A stretch of 59,269 bases of DNA from Pseudozyma flocculosa PF-1 (GCF_000417875.1 NW_006920885.1:16321-75589); one strand, 5' to 3'; shown: positions 25,001 through 34,900, counted from the first letter of the stretch. Numbers and translations are program-made. Notes: generated from the sequence alone by a model not told the origin.

Positions 25001-25876
25001 CGAGGCTGAGGGGTCGCGTTCTCCGGATCGGTCTTCGAGCACCTCGAGGACCTGCATGATCCGCCAGCCGTTGAGCGCTCCCGTCTCTGCTCTGGACCAG
25101 ATGCAGAGCTTGCCCGAGGGCGAGGCGAGCGCAGGCGGAGTATTGGACGTCACCGGCGGCAAGAGTCCCGCAGCCAGTGCTGAAGCCATCCCCGGTGCGT
25201 CGCCGAGGCCGCCCGTGGTGGAGTTCCTGGAGAGCGAGGGTATGGCAGGCGCCGCGTTGAGGCTGCCTGCTGTGGCCTGCTCAATCTGCTGCAGGGCCTG
25301 CTCCTGACGGCTCAAGAGGTGATCCTTGGCCTCCGCAGCATCGGATCGGACGCTAGAGAGCGGGAAGTAGGCGGCCAGGTAGAAGCCGCACGGGCTGAAG
25401 GCGATGCACTCGGGATCGCCGTACTCGGTCGGTCGAGGCTGGGGCAGTGTCGTGGCGAGGGAAGGATCGGCAGGGTTCGGAAATGGTTGGGCTGGGTCGT
25501 CGGGAGGGTAAAGGTGGCATGGACGTAGCGCTGATGCATCGACAGCCGAGGAGCTGTAGGCAAGGGAGCGGAGCACGACATGGGGCCGAGGCCGAGGCGG
25601 AGCGGCGGTCGTGATGGGATCGATGCCGCCAGCTGAAGGTGAGTTGGGCGAGTGTACCGGGGAGAAGGTCGAGGACGCGCGGGCGATGAGGTTGTGACGG
25701 GACCACGCCAGCTGCTGCCTGTCGGATCGACCCGCTGCGAGGTCGAGCAGGCGGTTGGAGCGCGTCAGGTCGGCCTCGTGCGATGCCGACGCCAAGAGGA
25801 GCCGTTTGGTCTGCTCGAGCTGCTCCTCGGATCGCCCGGCGGCCGATCCGATGCGCCTGCGTTTGGGCGACGACAT
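22013..25876 (-). CDS. MED16: Mediator complex subunit 16 (Sin4-like)
   Basis: 1287 residues in one exon from the ATG at 25874-25876 (MSSPKRRRIGS). The frame stays open to 26173 but without ATG, over an SP-repeat-like stretch produced by a hexamer repeat, so that part is excluded. The N-terminal half has beta-propeller-like strands (IAFSPCGFYLAAYFPL, LCIWSRAETG, IVKVWDLL) and long Ser/Gly/Ala-rich inserts; the C-terminal half is helical. The end has two CxxC/CxCGG-type pairs, RCLRCGQ and then WSCLCGGPWW, the hallmark of Med16 C termini. Med16 belongs to the Mediator tail module, where it links sequence-specific activators to RNA polymerase II. It is divergent from the FTS gene. Identification rests mainly on the C-terminal motif and layout. 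Confidence 0.75.
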   Translation of the reverse strand: MSSPKRRRIGSAAGRSEEQLEQTKRLLLASASHEADLTRSNRLLDLAAGRSDRQQLAWSRHNLIARASSTFSPVHSPNSPSAGGIDPITTAAPPRPRPHVVLRSLAYSSSAVDASALRPCHLYPPDDPAQPFPNPADPSLATTLPQPRPTEYGDPECIAFSPCGFYLAAYFPLSSVRSDAAEAKDHLLSRQEQALQQIEQATAGSLNAAPAIPSLSRNSTTGGLGDAPGMASALAAGLLPPVTSNTPPALASPSGKLCIWSRAETGALNGWRIMQVLEVLEDRSGERDPSASREGYLEADGQSQLTGSLNGSVPGAGVQLQERVKRILWLGGKRNWVLEEPAAGIDGGGGGHCYRREAGRGPSFLNAEESAGPQRDLALVVFGQRGGVTLLHSRDSDRQSRSSSAGDAPPFEVLQSSLFTPALRPAPPTISNDMTGATPTPGEGPLGANRGLSHVAAGAGTRASELSHLAVGLVADEPVLLVACKQNQTSESSVQLCEITIDLKGDAVSMVTRPLSRLPLISTWTSAEGDGLATESGLGGGAALTSLCWIQMEPGKADAGVAVADSDPQGTASSSLRLAATFDVASGDAAPAAAGQAPATIVKVWDLLKDDDELSEAFGQLECRKAGQPTKMVERSPRLALTRRFEGETFTSMLPPSSVTAPTSNVVTVTSLSSPPTAAAAGSNGQDATATVETIRYLDAVTLDPVLPATASSSEIPTKASDRDSTLALSPNALLAAALARDPAGASRKKLVIWRAPAVTSTSLKDDDGSAAHSEENEVTHAGRLLGLAMLRRSDPFDLARALFSGRKRDFYAAAILRAAESLGMVRYGGGDGSKGSIAGGRGGDEQTVKTEPGETASRAEQRRTMPTFLQTLRLLEVQLSLLSAPPPSTNKGTTKTTIGGEGEAVLQQRQKHGDGADAASGDAERLVLSLSMLHKLLRQSRVLTRLPSTGAATGDAEATRVHYRLASVWPLIAHLQWTLGVLDALGLLAFPTVRVTPLVELLTYRTPRLLLVAVLRGLCEFKAWLLSTVHADNLPPFAEADEQRAGSGGSADTGAGAGAGGKGLNVGVMAVSEQMELAREAIRHSCVQASMDLEACLRVLSSPDLFSDDSSSTHTRDNDNGEDEDEEKWWLHRFPCSIDDAASTTRVDDSTTAIATMPGGGDVGRAKKATRMLQRLVDAQQGGLVDPLTLFLRPSDLVDERSVLLPSPPGPRSLIDKHGAGTGQAQRDVITKSILPPASRQTRTKRCLRCGQVAAFHHHEAEMAAQGGGMKSWKWSCLCGGPWWIL

Positions 25877-26475
25877 GCCCGCCTGTTCAGCAGCCAGGAT
25901 GCAGCTAGTGCAGGAGGCAAAATGGTGGCGATGACAGGGTGTCGCTGGATTGGGTGGTGGTGGTGGTGGCGCTGGTGGTGGAACTGAAGGTGAAGGTGAA
26001 GGTGAAGGTGAAGATAAAGGTGAAGGTGATGGTGAAGGTGAAGGGGAAGGTGAAGGTGAAGGTTGTCGGAAGGGTGGAGGATCGACGGCGGATCGCAGCG
26101 TCGACGGACCCGCCGGCAAGGCCAAAACTCGGAAGGCGGCCTTGGGCTGCAGGGGCTGGAGCGAGCGAACCAACGCCCCTCGGCATGCCTCCGCTCTCGG
26201 GCCATCCTTGCTTTGCCCCCTGCTGCTGGGCCCACTGTCCGAACCCCGCCGTCATCATCACTACCGCTACCACCTCCGCTCCCACCTTCGCTACCGCCAT
26301 TCACCGTCGACACCATCAAAACAGGGTCAATTAAGCCTAGGTTGACTGTCCGACTTCCTCATCGAGGCAGTCCGCTCACAATGTGCACCTAGCCTCGTCT
26401 ATCTGGACCCTCTTCTCCCCACCAACGCCCGAAACCCGCACCTCGGCCGGCCCAGCCGCCGCCTCTACCACCACG
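25877..26475. promoter_or_regulatory. shared divergent promoter of MED16 and FTS1
   Basis: About 600 bases between the two start codons. It contains the GGTGAA hexamer array (25984-26064). An ATG at 26381 on the plus strand opens a three-codon uORF (ATG TGC ACC TAG) 95 bases before the FTS start, in another frame. No TATA box was recognised. Confidence 0.5.
25984..26064. repeat. imperfect GGTGAA hexanucleotide array
   Basis: About 13 units of GGTGAA with single-base variants (GATAAA, GGTGAT, GGGGAA). Read from the MED16 strand it encodes Ser-Pro and Phe-Thr-type dipeptides, but it lies upstream of the only plausible MED16 ATG. Confidence 0.9.
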
Positions 26476-27271
26476 ATGACGACGTCGCAGCTCCGGTACG
26501 AGTACGGGCAGCGCGACATATCGCTGCAGTACGCCCAGCTGGCCTACTCGTCCAACTGCCCGCGCGGCATCTACGTGCAGCTCGACGACGACGACACGCA
26601 CCTCTGGCACGCCGTCGTCTTTCTCGACGCGGGCCCCTTTTGCGGCGGCGTGTTCCGCTTCGACGTCGTCTTCCCGCCCGCCTACCCGCTCGCCACCCCG
26701 CAGGTCTTCTTCCCGCCGACGCTGCTCCACCCGCTCGTCGAGCCCAACTCGGGCCGCATGAGCCTCACCACCCGCTTCCCCACCTGGAAACCGCGCAGCG
26801 ACTTTGCAACGGATCTGCTCTACTTTGTCAGGGATGCTTTTATGGATCACACCCTCGAGGGTCTGAGGGAAGGGATGGTGGCCAATCTCGAGGTCTTTCG
26901 GTGAGCGGACCGAGTCGCCATCTGGTCCCCATCGTCACTCGACTGCCCACTGACCGAGGGTTGATCTCTGGCAATCCTCCTGCGACCCGTCCAACTATCC
27001 CCGCAGAATGTACCGGGACCACCGCACGCTCTTTAACAAGCTGGCGCTCCAATCCGTCGCCCTCTCTACATCGCCCTCGAGCCTCTACGACCAGTCGGGC
27101 GGTAGCGGCTTCCCGAATCCAAGCGTCGGTCTCGGCGCCTCGGACGCGCCCGCGGTGCTGCAGACGAATGGCAAACGCGGCGGCATCGAAGAGGCCAACG
27201 GCATGCTCTTCGAGGAGCTCACCGACGAAGACATGCAGCGTCTCCGCGCCGAGATCTTTGGCGAGGCCTGA
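26476..27271 (+). CDS. FTS1: FTS/AKTIP-type UEV protein (dynein-Hook adaptor subunit)
   Basis: Exons 26476-26900 and 27007-27271 (intron 106 bases, phase 2) give 229 residues. The ubiquitin-conjugating fold is clear (VVFLDAGPFCGGVFRFDVVFPPAYPLATPQVFF), followed by HPLVEPNSG, closely matching AKTIP/Fused-toes proteins. Where active E2 enzymes have Cys in GxICL, this protein has Ser96 (GRMSL), so it is catalytically dead as an E2. In filamentous fungi and smuts FTS joins Hook (Hok1) and FHIP (Fhp1) to connect early endosomes with dynein and kinesin-3 for long-range hyphal transport. A family-typical helical tail continues into exon 2 (MYRDHRTLFNKLAL), then a Ser/Gly-rich stretch and an acidic C-terminal helix. 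Hook and FHIP genes are not in the window. Confidence 0.85.
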
Positions 27272-27454
27272 GGCGCCGAGGCGCCGAGGAGGCGACGACA
27301 GGGACGAGGTGGGCTTAGCGTGGACTTCCACAGTACGAATCTGATACCATATTCCAGGCCTGCTTTCACCGCGCCGCCTTGGCTCGGCTGCCGGGCGCGG
27401 TGATACGGACAAGCGAGCGATGCAAGTACGTATGCATTGCAGCGAAGGACAGGG

Positions 27455-29110
27455 TCATGCTCGCCGTTGTGCCATCTCGACGACAAAGTCGTAGTAGCTG
27501 CGCGGGAGGAAACCCACGCGCTGATCGGCCTGGCCCACCTCTTTGATCTCGCTCTCGACCTCGTGGTCCTGCAGCGCCCTGACGGTGAGCTCGTGGAACG
27601 GCGCCTGGTAGCAGATCCTGAAGACGGGGTACGACTTGACGGCGTCCTCGGTGGTCCTCGATACGCCATTGCCGAGCTCGCCCTCGCCCTCGCCCTCGCC
27701 TGCGCCCCCGCATATCCGCCTGGTCTCGGCGCCCACCACGTCCCTGATCCAGTCGATGATGCGCTCTCCAAACGCCACTGAATCCTTGGGATCCCATACG
27801 CTCTTGTGCCTCACCCTGCCGTCGCCACCGCCGCCGCCGCCGCCGTCGAGGGGCGTACCGGCCCGGACCATTTTGGGGAGCGAGAGCGTGTCAAAGGTCT
27901 GCGTGGTGACGAGGTGGCCCCTAGTGTCGCGGAAGCCCACGACGAGGGTGCGCACGCCCAGCAGGAACGACTGCATGTAGAACTTGAGCAGCTTGGCCTC
28001 GAACAGGTCGACGTCCCTCTGGTTGCCCGGTCGGATCTGCATCGAGGTCTTGAGCTCGACGAGCGAGTCGCTCGCGGTGCCGCTGGACAACGACGATGAC
28101 GGCGACGACGACGCCGACGGTGGCGGTGGATGAACGCAGTCGACTTCGCCCCCGAGGATGAGCCGATTCTGGCCCAAGCGGGTCTTTACGATGTAGCACC
28201 ACTGCTGGTTGGTATTGACGTCGCCGCCCCATCCTGGCGGGTGTGGCGCAGAGTCCGAACGGGGATCGGATGCCGTTTGCCTCGTCGGATGCTCGAGGAG
28301 CGCGGGCCGGTGGCAGTTGTGCGGGTGCTCGACCGTCGACCAGCTCTCGAAGCTGTAGCCGTAGTATCCGAAGCGGCGGAGCCTCTGGTCTGCCTCCTTT
28401 TGCGCCTTGTCGAGCCTCTTTGCGGGCGACGAGTGCTCTTCGAGATACAGGGTACCGTCGACGAGCATGGCGTTGAGCTCGAAGCCCTCTACGCGCGCAC
28501 CCGGTGCGGGCTGGAGCTGGTCCCAGGCGGTGCAGAGCTTGGTGGCGATGCCGCGCCAGGTGACGACGTCGGCCTTTTGGCGGGTCAGGTCGACGTCGTC
28601 GCGCGCCTTGCCCGAGGGGGCGGCGAGGGTGCGGTGACGAAGTGAGTCGAGGAGGCCATCGAGGTGCTCGTTTACGCTCTCGTCCCTCTGCTTGAAGCGC
28701 TCGAAGCCATAGTTGAGGTCTGCGCCGCGAGGGCCGGATGCCGGGTGCCTGCTGCCATTGGACGCGGCAGGCAGGGGTGGGCCGCGGTAGTAACGCTTGC
28801 AGCGGTCGTCGTGGTGGAGGTTGCGGTCTTGATCGTATGAGAAGGTGCAGATGCGCTGCGGCTGCTGGAAGGCGGGGAAAGCGGTGAAGGGCGAGCGGGA
28901 CGAGGTGGAAAGCGGATGTGGCAGGCGAGAGAGGGCCGGGGGAGGGTCGTCTGTGCGCTGCGATTTGTGTTGCTGCGGATGGGGCTGTTGTGGATGCTCG
29001 AGGGGTGAGGAGGCACGGAGACGCTTTCCGAGGACGTCTTTTGTGCCATCTTGCTTGGGTTCAGTGGGCAGGCCAGTGTCGGTGGTTGAAGGGATCGCTG
29101 GGGCCGACAT
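27455..29110 (-). CDS. RAI1: Rai1/DXO decapping nuclease
   Basis: 551 residues in one exon. Rai1/DXO enzymes remove incomplete or non-canonical 5' caps (unmethylated, triphosphate, NAD) from RNA; fungal Rai1 also stabilises the nuclear 5'-3' exonuclease Rat1. Metal-binding motifs are visible: GEVDC with Glu322 and Asp324, and ELK with Glu352 and Lys354. Other family blocks are TWRGIATKLC, YGYSFESW, LLKFYMQSFLLGV and VGFRDTRG. The first about 110 residues are disordered, and Gly/Ser-rich inserts sit between EVD and ELK and near residue 440-475. Its 3' end converges on FTS1 with 183 bases between them; its promoter is shared with the P450 gene. Confidence 0.92.
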   Translation of the reverse strand: MSAPAIPSTTDTGLPTEPKQDGTKDVLGKRLRASSPLEHPQQPHPQQHKSQRTDDPPPALSRLPHPLSTSSRSPFTAFPAFQQPQRICTFSYDQDRNLHHDDRCKRYYRGPPLPAASNGSRHPASGPRGADLNYGFERFKQRDESVNEHLDGLLDSLRHRTLAAPSGKARDDVDLTRQKADVVTWRGIATKLCTAWDQLQPAPGARVEGFELNAMLVDGTLYLEEHSSPAKRLDKAQKEADQRLRRFGYYGYSFESWSTVEHPHNCHRPALLEHPTRQTASDPRSDSAPHPPGWGGDVNTNQQWCYIVKTRLGQNRLILGGEVDCVHPPPPSASSSPSSSLSSGTASDSLVELKTSMQIRPGNQRDVDLFEAKLLKFYMQSFLLGVRTLVVGFRDTRGHLVTTQTFDTLSLPKMVRAGTPLDGGGGGGGDGRVRHKSVWDPKDSVAFGERIIDWIRDVVGAETRRICGGAGEGEGEGELGNGVSRTTEDAVKSYPVFRICYQAPFHELTVRALQDHEVESEIKEVGQADQRVGFLPRSYYDFVVEMAQRRA

Positions 29111-29687
29111 GGTGCACTGCCGGAAGCCAAGGGATGGGATCGAGGTCCGGAGAGGGGGGCAGAGGGCTGGTAGTCACCGTGGCGCTGCGGTGGATGCGAT
29201 GAGAGGGGCAAGCGAAGAGACGAGGACTGTCATGCTCTGCGGGACGGTGTGGGGTATGGCAGCCGTAAGGACGGATGGGCGGCGAGAGATGATGGTGGTC
29301 GAGGGCAAGGAAGGACAAGGAGGACGCCAGCCGGAGCCAGGTCCCGTTGGTCCCTGCATCGACGGCGGCCAATTTAAATTTTCCCCGGCAAACGGAGACG
29401 ACGCGCGGCATTGGACCCTGACTGGAGCTGCACCAGGCCGGCTGGCCAACCCTTGCATCGACGCAGCGCCCAAAGGTTGGATGACATACGGCAACCGAGC
29501 CATTGGCCAGCCGGGCAATCCACCGGCCACCAGTCGCACTACCACCACCACCACCACCACCACCATCACCACCGCCAACACCGCCACTGTCAGGGGCCCC
29601 ATTCCCCACTCTGGCTCTGCTCCGATGCCCTTCCTAATAGACACTTCGCCATAGACGATCCTGCAGCAGCAGCGCGGCCCGCCCATC
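29111..29687. promoter_or_regulatory. shared divergent promoter of RAI1 and the P450 gene
   Basis: 577 bases between the divergent starts. GGCCAATTTAAATTTT near 29367-29382 combines a CCAAT box (29369-29373) with the palindrome AATTTAAATT (29371-29380), exceptional in this GC-rich DNA. An ACC trinucleotide array (29541-29573) lies nearer the P450 gene. Confidence 0.45.
29541..29573. repeat. ACC trinucleotide microsatellite
   Basis: About 11 ACC units with one variant (ATC) in the RAI1/P450 divergent promoter. Confidence 0.9.
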
Positions 29688-31787
29688 ATGCTCTTGCTCC
29701 TCGACCTCGCGCAGCACGCCCCACGCTGGACTGCACACCATTTCGTCAACCCCTACACCGCACTCGCTTCCCTCGTCCTCACCGCCATCGCTGCTGCTCT
29801 CTCCTTTGTTCGCCTTTCAACAGCCAGCAAGAATGACAAAGCACGCGGTCAAGCATCGGCCCCGCCTCACCCGCACCATCCCCCGTCGCCGCCCCCGACC
29901 AGTCGGCTGCTCGGACATCGCGGCTTCCCCGTCTACGACGCCGCCTTCAACCTCCGCCTCTCGTACCTCTACGGCCCCATCATCCTGCTCCAGCACGGGC
30001 CCGCCCACCCGCTACACCTCGTCGCCTCGCTCCTCCCCTCCTTCCTCCGCCCGCTCCTCCCCGCCGTGGCACCGACGTGGCGACCGCACGACACCACCAT
30101 CCTCGTCAACTCCGAGCAGCATGCACGCCACATCCTCGACCGCCTCGGCGCGCACTACTCGTCACGCGCTCCATCCATCGCCGCGGGAAAGTACCTCAGC
30201 CATGGACGCAGGCTCGTCCTGCAGCCCTACGGCCCCGTCTGGCGAACCCACCACCGCGCACTCATGTCGGTCCTCTCCCGCGACAAGCTGCGCGGCCAGT
30301 GGGACCCCGTCATGCGCTACGAGGCGGCAGAGATGGTGCTGCGCATCGCAGACGGCATCGAAGCGTTCCGCGCCAGCGCCACGCACCCGCCATCGATCTT
30401 TCAAGAGACTTCGCGCTTCACCGCCTCGTCGGTCCTCCAGATCGCCTACGCCCGTCGAGCCGCAACGCCCCAGGATCCCGTCCTCGTAGACCTTGACCGG
30501 GTGTCGCAGGGGATAGCCAGGGCCTTTGAACCGGGCCGCTTCCTCGTCGAACGCCTACCAATCCTCGACCTCGTGCCGTCCTGGCTCGCGCCGTGGAAGC
30601 AGCGCCTGCAGGCATGGCATCGAGCCGAACACGACGTCTACTCTGGCCTCGTCCAAGACGTACAGGACCGCCTGCCCAGCGAGCCGGGGCCGGGTCACAA
30701 GGGCAAGCGTCAGCAGACGGACCTGGCCGGCGGCAGCATCCTCTCGCCTTCGTCCTGCGCGACGGCCACGCTCCTGTCGATGCGGCAAAAGCTGCACCTG
30801 GACGTCGACGACATCTCTTATATCTCGGCCACCATCTTTGAGGCGGGCACCGAGACGACTGCCACGACGATCGACACGTTCCTCGTCGCCATGGCGTGCT
30901 ATCCCGAAGTGGCGCGGCGGTTGCGCGCCGAACTCGATCGCCTCTTCGTTCCCGCTTCTTCCTTGGGCGGCGCCGGCGGGGAGGGTGACGACGACGACGA
31001 CGAGGAGAGATGGGTACCGGACTTCGACACGTTGAGGCGCGCGCCGTACCTCGCAGCCGTGCTCAAGGAGGTGTTGCGCTTCACGCCGACCGGCAGCTCT
31101 GGGGTGGCGCACACGTCTAGCCATACGGGGCCCGACGATCTCGACGGCGGTGGCCTCGAGGGTGTACGGATATGGGGGGGCGTGTCGATCCTGCCCAACA
31201 TCTACGGAATACACCGTCACCACTCGACCACCTCGTCATCCTCCTCTTCAACGTCATTGTGGACATTCGATCCATCACGACACCTCACCTCTACCTCCTC
31301 CTCGTCTTCAATGGAAGAAGAAGAAGAAGGGGAAGAAGCGACAGGAACGACCTCGCTAGATCTGACATCGTCGACGCACGCATTCGGGTTCGGACGACGC
31401 AAGTGTCCCGGATCGGTCCTGGCCAGTCACTCGTTGTGGATCGCCACGTCGCTTGTCGTGCTCCACCTCGATCTCTCCCTCGATGATGTCCCCACTGCGA
31501 ACCTGGTGGAGGGGTTGAGGGGGAAGGAAGAGCGGAGCGCGTCGAAATTCCGACGTGCCTTTCCGGATGTCGTCGAGACGCAGGCGTGGAAGGACGAGAG
31601 GAGATTCCGTGCCACTGCGGGCGAGGGCGACGTCCTCCTCGATGCCTTTATTAGAGGCGACGTCTCGAGGGATCAGCTAAGGCGCGTCTTGGTATGTGCG
31701 ATGAGAGAGTCGAGACCCCTAGACCGTCTACGGGCTTGGGTCCGTCGTGCTAGATCCGCTGCTCGAGATGTAGATGTCGACGTCTAG
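29688..31787 (+). CDS. cytochrome P450 monooxygenase
   Basis: 699 residues, intronless. An N-terminal hydrophobic anchor (about residues 18-43) is followed by a Pro-rich hinge. I-helix AGTETT is at 386-391, the K-helix EVLR (ExxR) at 461-464, a PxR-like FDPSRH lies near residue 528, and the heme loop FGFGRRKCPGS has its Cys ligand at 573. P450s insert oxygen into lipids, sterols or xenobiotics at the ER with an NADPH reductase partner. The sequence style resembles basidiomycete multi-family P450s (O-methylsterigmatocystin-oxidoreductase-like), but substrate cannot be assigned. It is about 180 residues longer than usual, because of acidic/Ser-rich inserts before the ExxR helix and between the PxR and heme motifs, and a long C-terminal tail. 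Lack of introns contrasts with most neighbours. Confidence 0.9.
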   Translation: MLLLLDLAQHAPRWTAHHFVNPYTALASLVLTAIAAALSFVRLSTASKNDKARGQASAPPHPHHPPSPPPTSRLLGHRGFPVYDAAFNLRLSYLYGPIILLQHGPAHPLHLVASLLPSFLRPLLPAVAPTWRPHDTTILVNSEQHARHILDRLGAHYSSRAPSIAAGKYLSHGRRLVLQPYGPVWRTHHRALMSVLSRDKLRGQWDPVMRYEAAEMVLRIADGIEAFRASATHPPSIFQETSRFTASSVLQIAYARRAATPQDPVLVDLDRVSQGIARAFEPGRFLVERLPILDLVPSWLAPWKQRLQAWHRAEHDVYSGLVQDVQDRLPSEPGPGHKGKRQQTDLAGGSILSPSSCATATLLSMRQKLHLDVDDISYISATIFEAGTETTATTIDTFLVAMACYPEVARRLRAELDRLFVPASSLGGAGGEGDDDDDEERWVPDFDTLRRAPYLAAVLKEVLRFTPTGSSGVAHTSSHTGPDDLDGGGLEGVRIWGGVSILPNIYGIHRHHSTTSSSSSSTSLWTFDPSRHLTSTSSSSSMEEEEEGEEATGTTSLDLTSSTHAFGFGRRKCPGSVLASHSLWIATSLVVLHLDLSLDDVPTANLVEGLRGKEERSASKFRRAFPDVVETQAWKDERRFRATAGEGDVLLDAFIRGDVSRDQLRRVLVCAMRESRPLDRLRAWVRRARSAARDVDVDV

Positions 31788-31974
31788 ATCGCACGCTCGC
31801 CGGCATGGTGAGAGGGTGTACCGTCATGTATGGAATTCCACGGAAAAAAATGGGAGATGCGAAAAGGCGAGGGAACCCTGACTGACCCCGACTGACCCCG
31901 ACCCGACCAGACCAAAGTGCTGCGAGAGCCGACGCAGAGAGGGAGGAGGGAGGGACGCAGACCGTAGTGCCCGT

Positions 31975-34900
31975 TCACGTGCGTGCCTCGTCGCCCTCGT
32001 CGACGACGGCGCTTGCCCCTCCCACATCGAGTGCGAGCTGGAGAGGACTGCGTGGCGCCTTGGGCGGCAGCTCGGCGTGGAGCAGGTCCCTTCGCAGCTC
32101 CTCGCCGCTTATCTCGCGGTCTAGCCCCTCGCCGCCGCTGCCGTGGTGGCTGTTGCTCGATCCCCTCCGCATCCTGCCGCCACCGCTTCCGCTTCCGCCG
32201 CCGCCGAGGGACGAAGACGAAGACGACGACGATCCGCGTCGTTTCATGCCCGTCCCATCCACCAGCAGCAGCGACGGATCCGCTGTCGTGCCCTCGGAAA
32301 CAGCGGAAGAGGCGGTGGCGTCGGCGGCGGCGGCACCAACAACGGCCGGTGCGTCCGTTTCGCCGCCCTCTGCCGCGGAGCTGCCGCCGTGGGCCTCGCC
32401 GCCCTCATCGCCGTCGCCGTCGCCGTCGCTGCCGTTCGAGCTGTCGTCTGCATCTGCGTCGAGGCCGAGGCTCTTTGCCTTGCGGAAGATCTCGCCCTCC
32501 TCGCTCAGCTGCCCCTTGGCCTTCAGGCCCGAGGGCGAGCGCTCGTCCCTCTCGCGCGCCTCGCCTTCCTCCGGCTCCTCTCGATCCGCCGTCGGCGTGC
32601 GCGCGCTGTTGATGCCGAGCCCTTGGACGACGTCGCCAGAGTCGTGCCGCCCATTCGCTTTCCGCTTCCTCCCGTCGTCGTCGTCGTCGTCATCGCCGTC
32701 GCTGTCATCGTCGTCGTCGTCGTCGGAATCGGCAATGGAAAAGGCTGGGGAGCTGAGCCCTGACTCGTCGACCATCGGCGGCGCGAGCATGTCGCGCTCA
32801 GACGGCGACGGGCCGGCAAGAGCCGCCTGCTCGGACTTGGAGTCACCCAGCGGGGCAGACCCGTAGCGGTAGAACCTCTCGAGCCGCGTCGTGACCTCGT
32901 TGAGCTCGTCGTTCAGCGCCAGGCACCGCTCTGTGTGGGGCCGGGGGTTACAAGCCGATCGGCGGATTAGCAAGTGGCGCAGGTCGGGCCAGGCTTGATT
33001 TACCGCAACGTCTGTGCGCGTGCGACTCACCCAGCACATCACCCTCTTCGGCGCTGGTGGCGAGGCTGCCGAGCCTCCGCTGCAGGCTCTTGCTCTGCTT
33101 GGTCAGGTCGTCGACAAAGTCGCCGGGCGGCGCGACCTTGTGCTCGGGCGCCTCGCGTTGCCGCTTCTCCTCGCCCTCGAGCAGGTCGCGCAGCACGTTG
33201 CTGCACTCCCTCGCGGCCGCCAGCAGGTCCTCGGTCGCCTTGCGCTTGTCGCCCGCGGCCGCCAGCGCCGCCTGCTCCTCGGCCGCCCGCGCCATCTTCA
33301 TGGCCTTGAGCCGCTCGTCCTGCTCCCGCGCCGCCCGGGCCACGACCGACTTGTAGATGGGCGCCGCGATCGGCTGCTTGAGCCCCTTCTGCGTCGCCTT
33401 CTGCTGCGCCAGCTCCGTGTTGCGGATGCAGCTCTGCAGGATCTCCTGCGAGAGCCGAGCAAAGTCCGGGTTGTTGGGCGGGATGTTGAGGTCGAGGCAG
33501 CGCAGGCTCTTGTTCATGCGCACCGACACGGCCAGCGCCATCACGCCGGCAATGTCGATGTCGAAATTCTCGGCCAGGTCGAGGTGGATGAGGCTCTTGG
33601 CCTCGGGCAGGAACTCGGCCAGCGCAATGGCGCCCTCGGACGAGAGGTCGGTGCCGTTGAGGAAGAGGCGCTTGAGGTTCGAGTTGAGCGTAAAGGCGGT
33701 GCGGAGCGTCGTCAGCCCTTCGAGGCCGGGGCCCGAGCAGGGGTTGTGGCTCATGTCGAGCGTCTCGAGCGTCGAGTTGTATTTGAGCGCCTCGGCGATG
33801 GCCACCAGCCCGGGCATCTCGATCTGGTTGTCGCTGAGGTTGAGGACGCGCAGCGTGCGGTTCTTCTTGAGCACCTGGGCAATGTAGGTGACGCCGCCGC
33901 GGATGTCGTTGGACTTGAGGTCGAGCGTCAGCAGGTTGCCGACGCGCGGCAGGTCCGCCAGGATTCGCTTGGCGCGCTTGGCCTGGAAGAGGGCGATGGC
34001 CTCCTCCTCGGACTGCGACGGCGCTGCGTTGCGGCGCGCAGCGCTGCGCTCGACGTCCGTCAGCCGCGCATCAATCTCGCGGCTGGGGCTGCCGAGGGGC
34101 GAGGCACCCGGCGAGCCGGCGCTGACGGGCATCCTGCGGCTGGTGAAGCCGCCTGCCGGGCTCGAGACGATCACGGGGACTTCCGGTAGGCTCGGCGAGT
34201 AGCTCCGCTCTCGGCGGTCGAAGCCCTGGCTCGAGGCAACCTCTCGCGACCTGCCCTGCCGCATCGCCGCCGCGTTGTATCCTCCCGCAGTGCCAGCGAC
34301 GCCGACTTGCCGCGAACCGGCAGGCGCGCCGCCATTCTCGCGCCGAGTGCCGTTGGCCATCTCGTCGTCGATCGCCATGCTGTCGGGATAGTCCTTGAGC
34401 AGGATTGCCAGGGTGACGGTGCCGAGCTGGTTGATGCCGTTGCGCCGCAGCGAGAGGTGCCGGATTTCGGAGAGGCGGACCGAGCGGGCTAGCATCTCTA
34501 GCGTGGCCGTCTTGAGGCCGCAGTTTTCGAGCCGCAGCGAGATGAGGGCCGACGCCGGAGGCTCGGCTTCATCCGACACGTTGCGCAGCAGCGGTGCCGT
34601 GGGCATCAGCGGCTGTCCCTCTTCGTCAAAGTCGGCCTCGTCGTCCTGGTTGTCGACGGTGGCCGCCTTGTCCTCCGCCGCCGTTGATGCCGGCTCAGCG
34701 CCCGACTTGGCGGCGTTGCCGGACTTTGGCCCTCCGACGCGGGTGACGGCCTCGACCGGCTTGGTGATGGCCTGCAGGAGGTGCTCGAGCGAGGCCTTGT
34801 TGATCGAGTTCTCGGACAGATCGAGGTAGCGCAGCGCCTGCGCCCTGCGCATGAAGATGGCGACGTACTTCCAGCCGTTGAGTCGGATCTTGCGGTTGCT

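Noticed and set aside
25877..26173. N-terminal extension of MED16
   Set aside because: Begins at TTG, contains no ATG and is encoded by a hexamer repeat.
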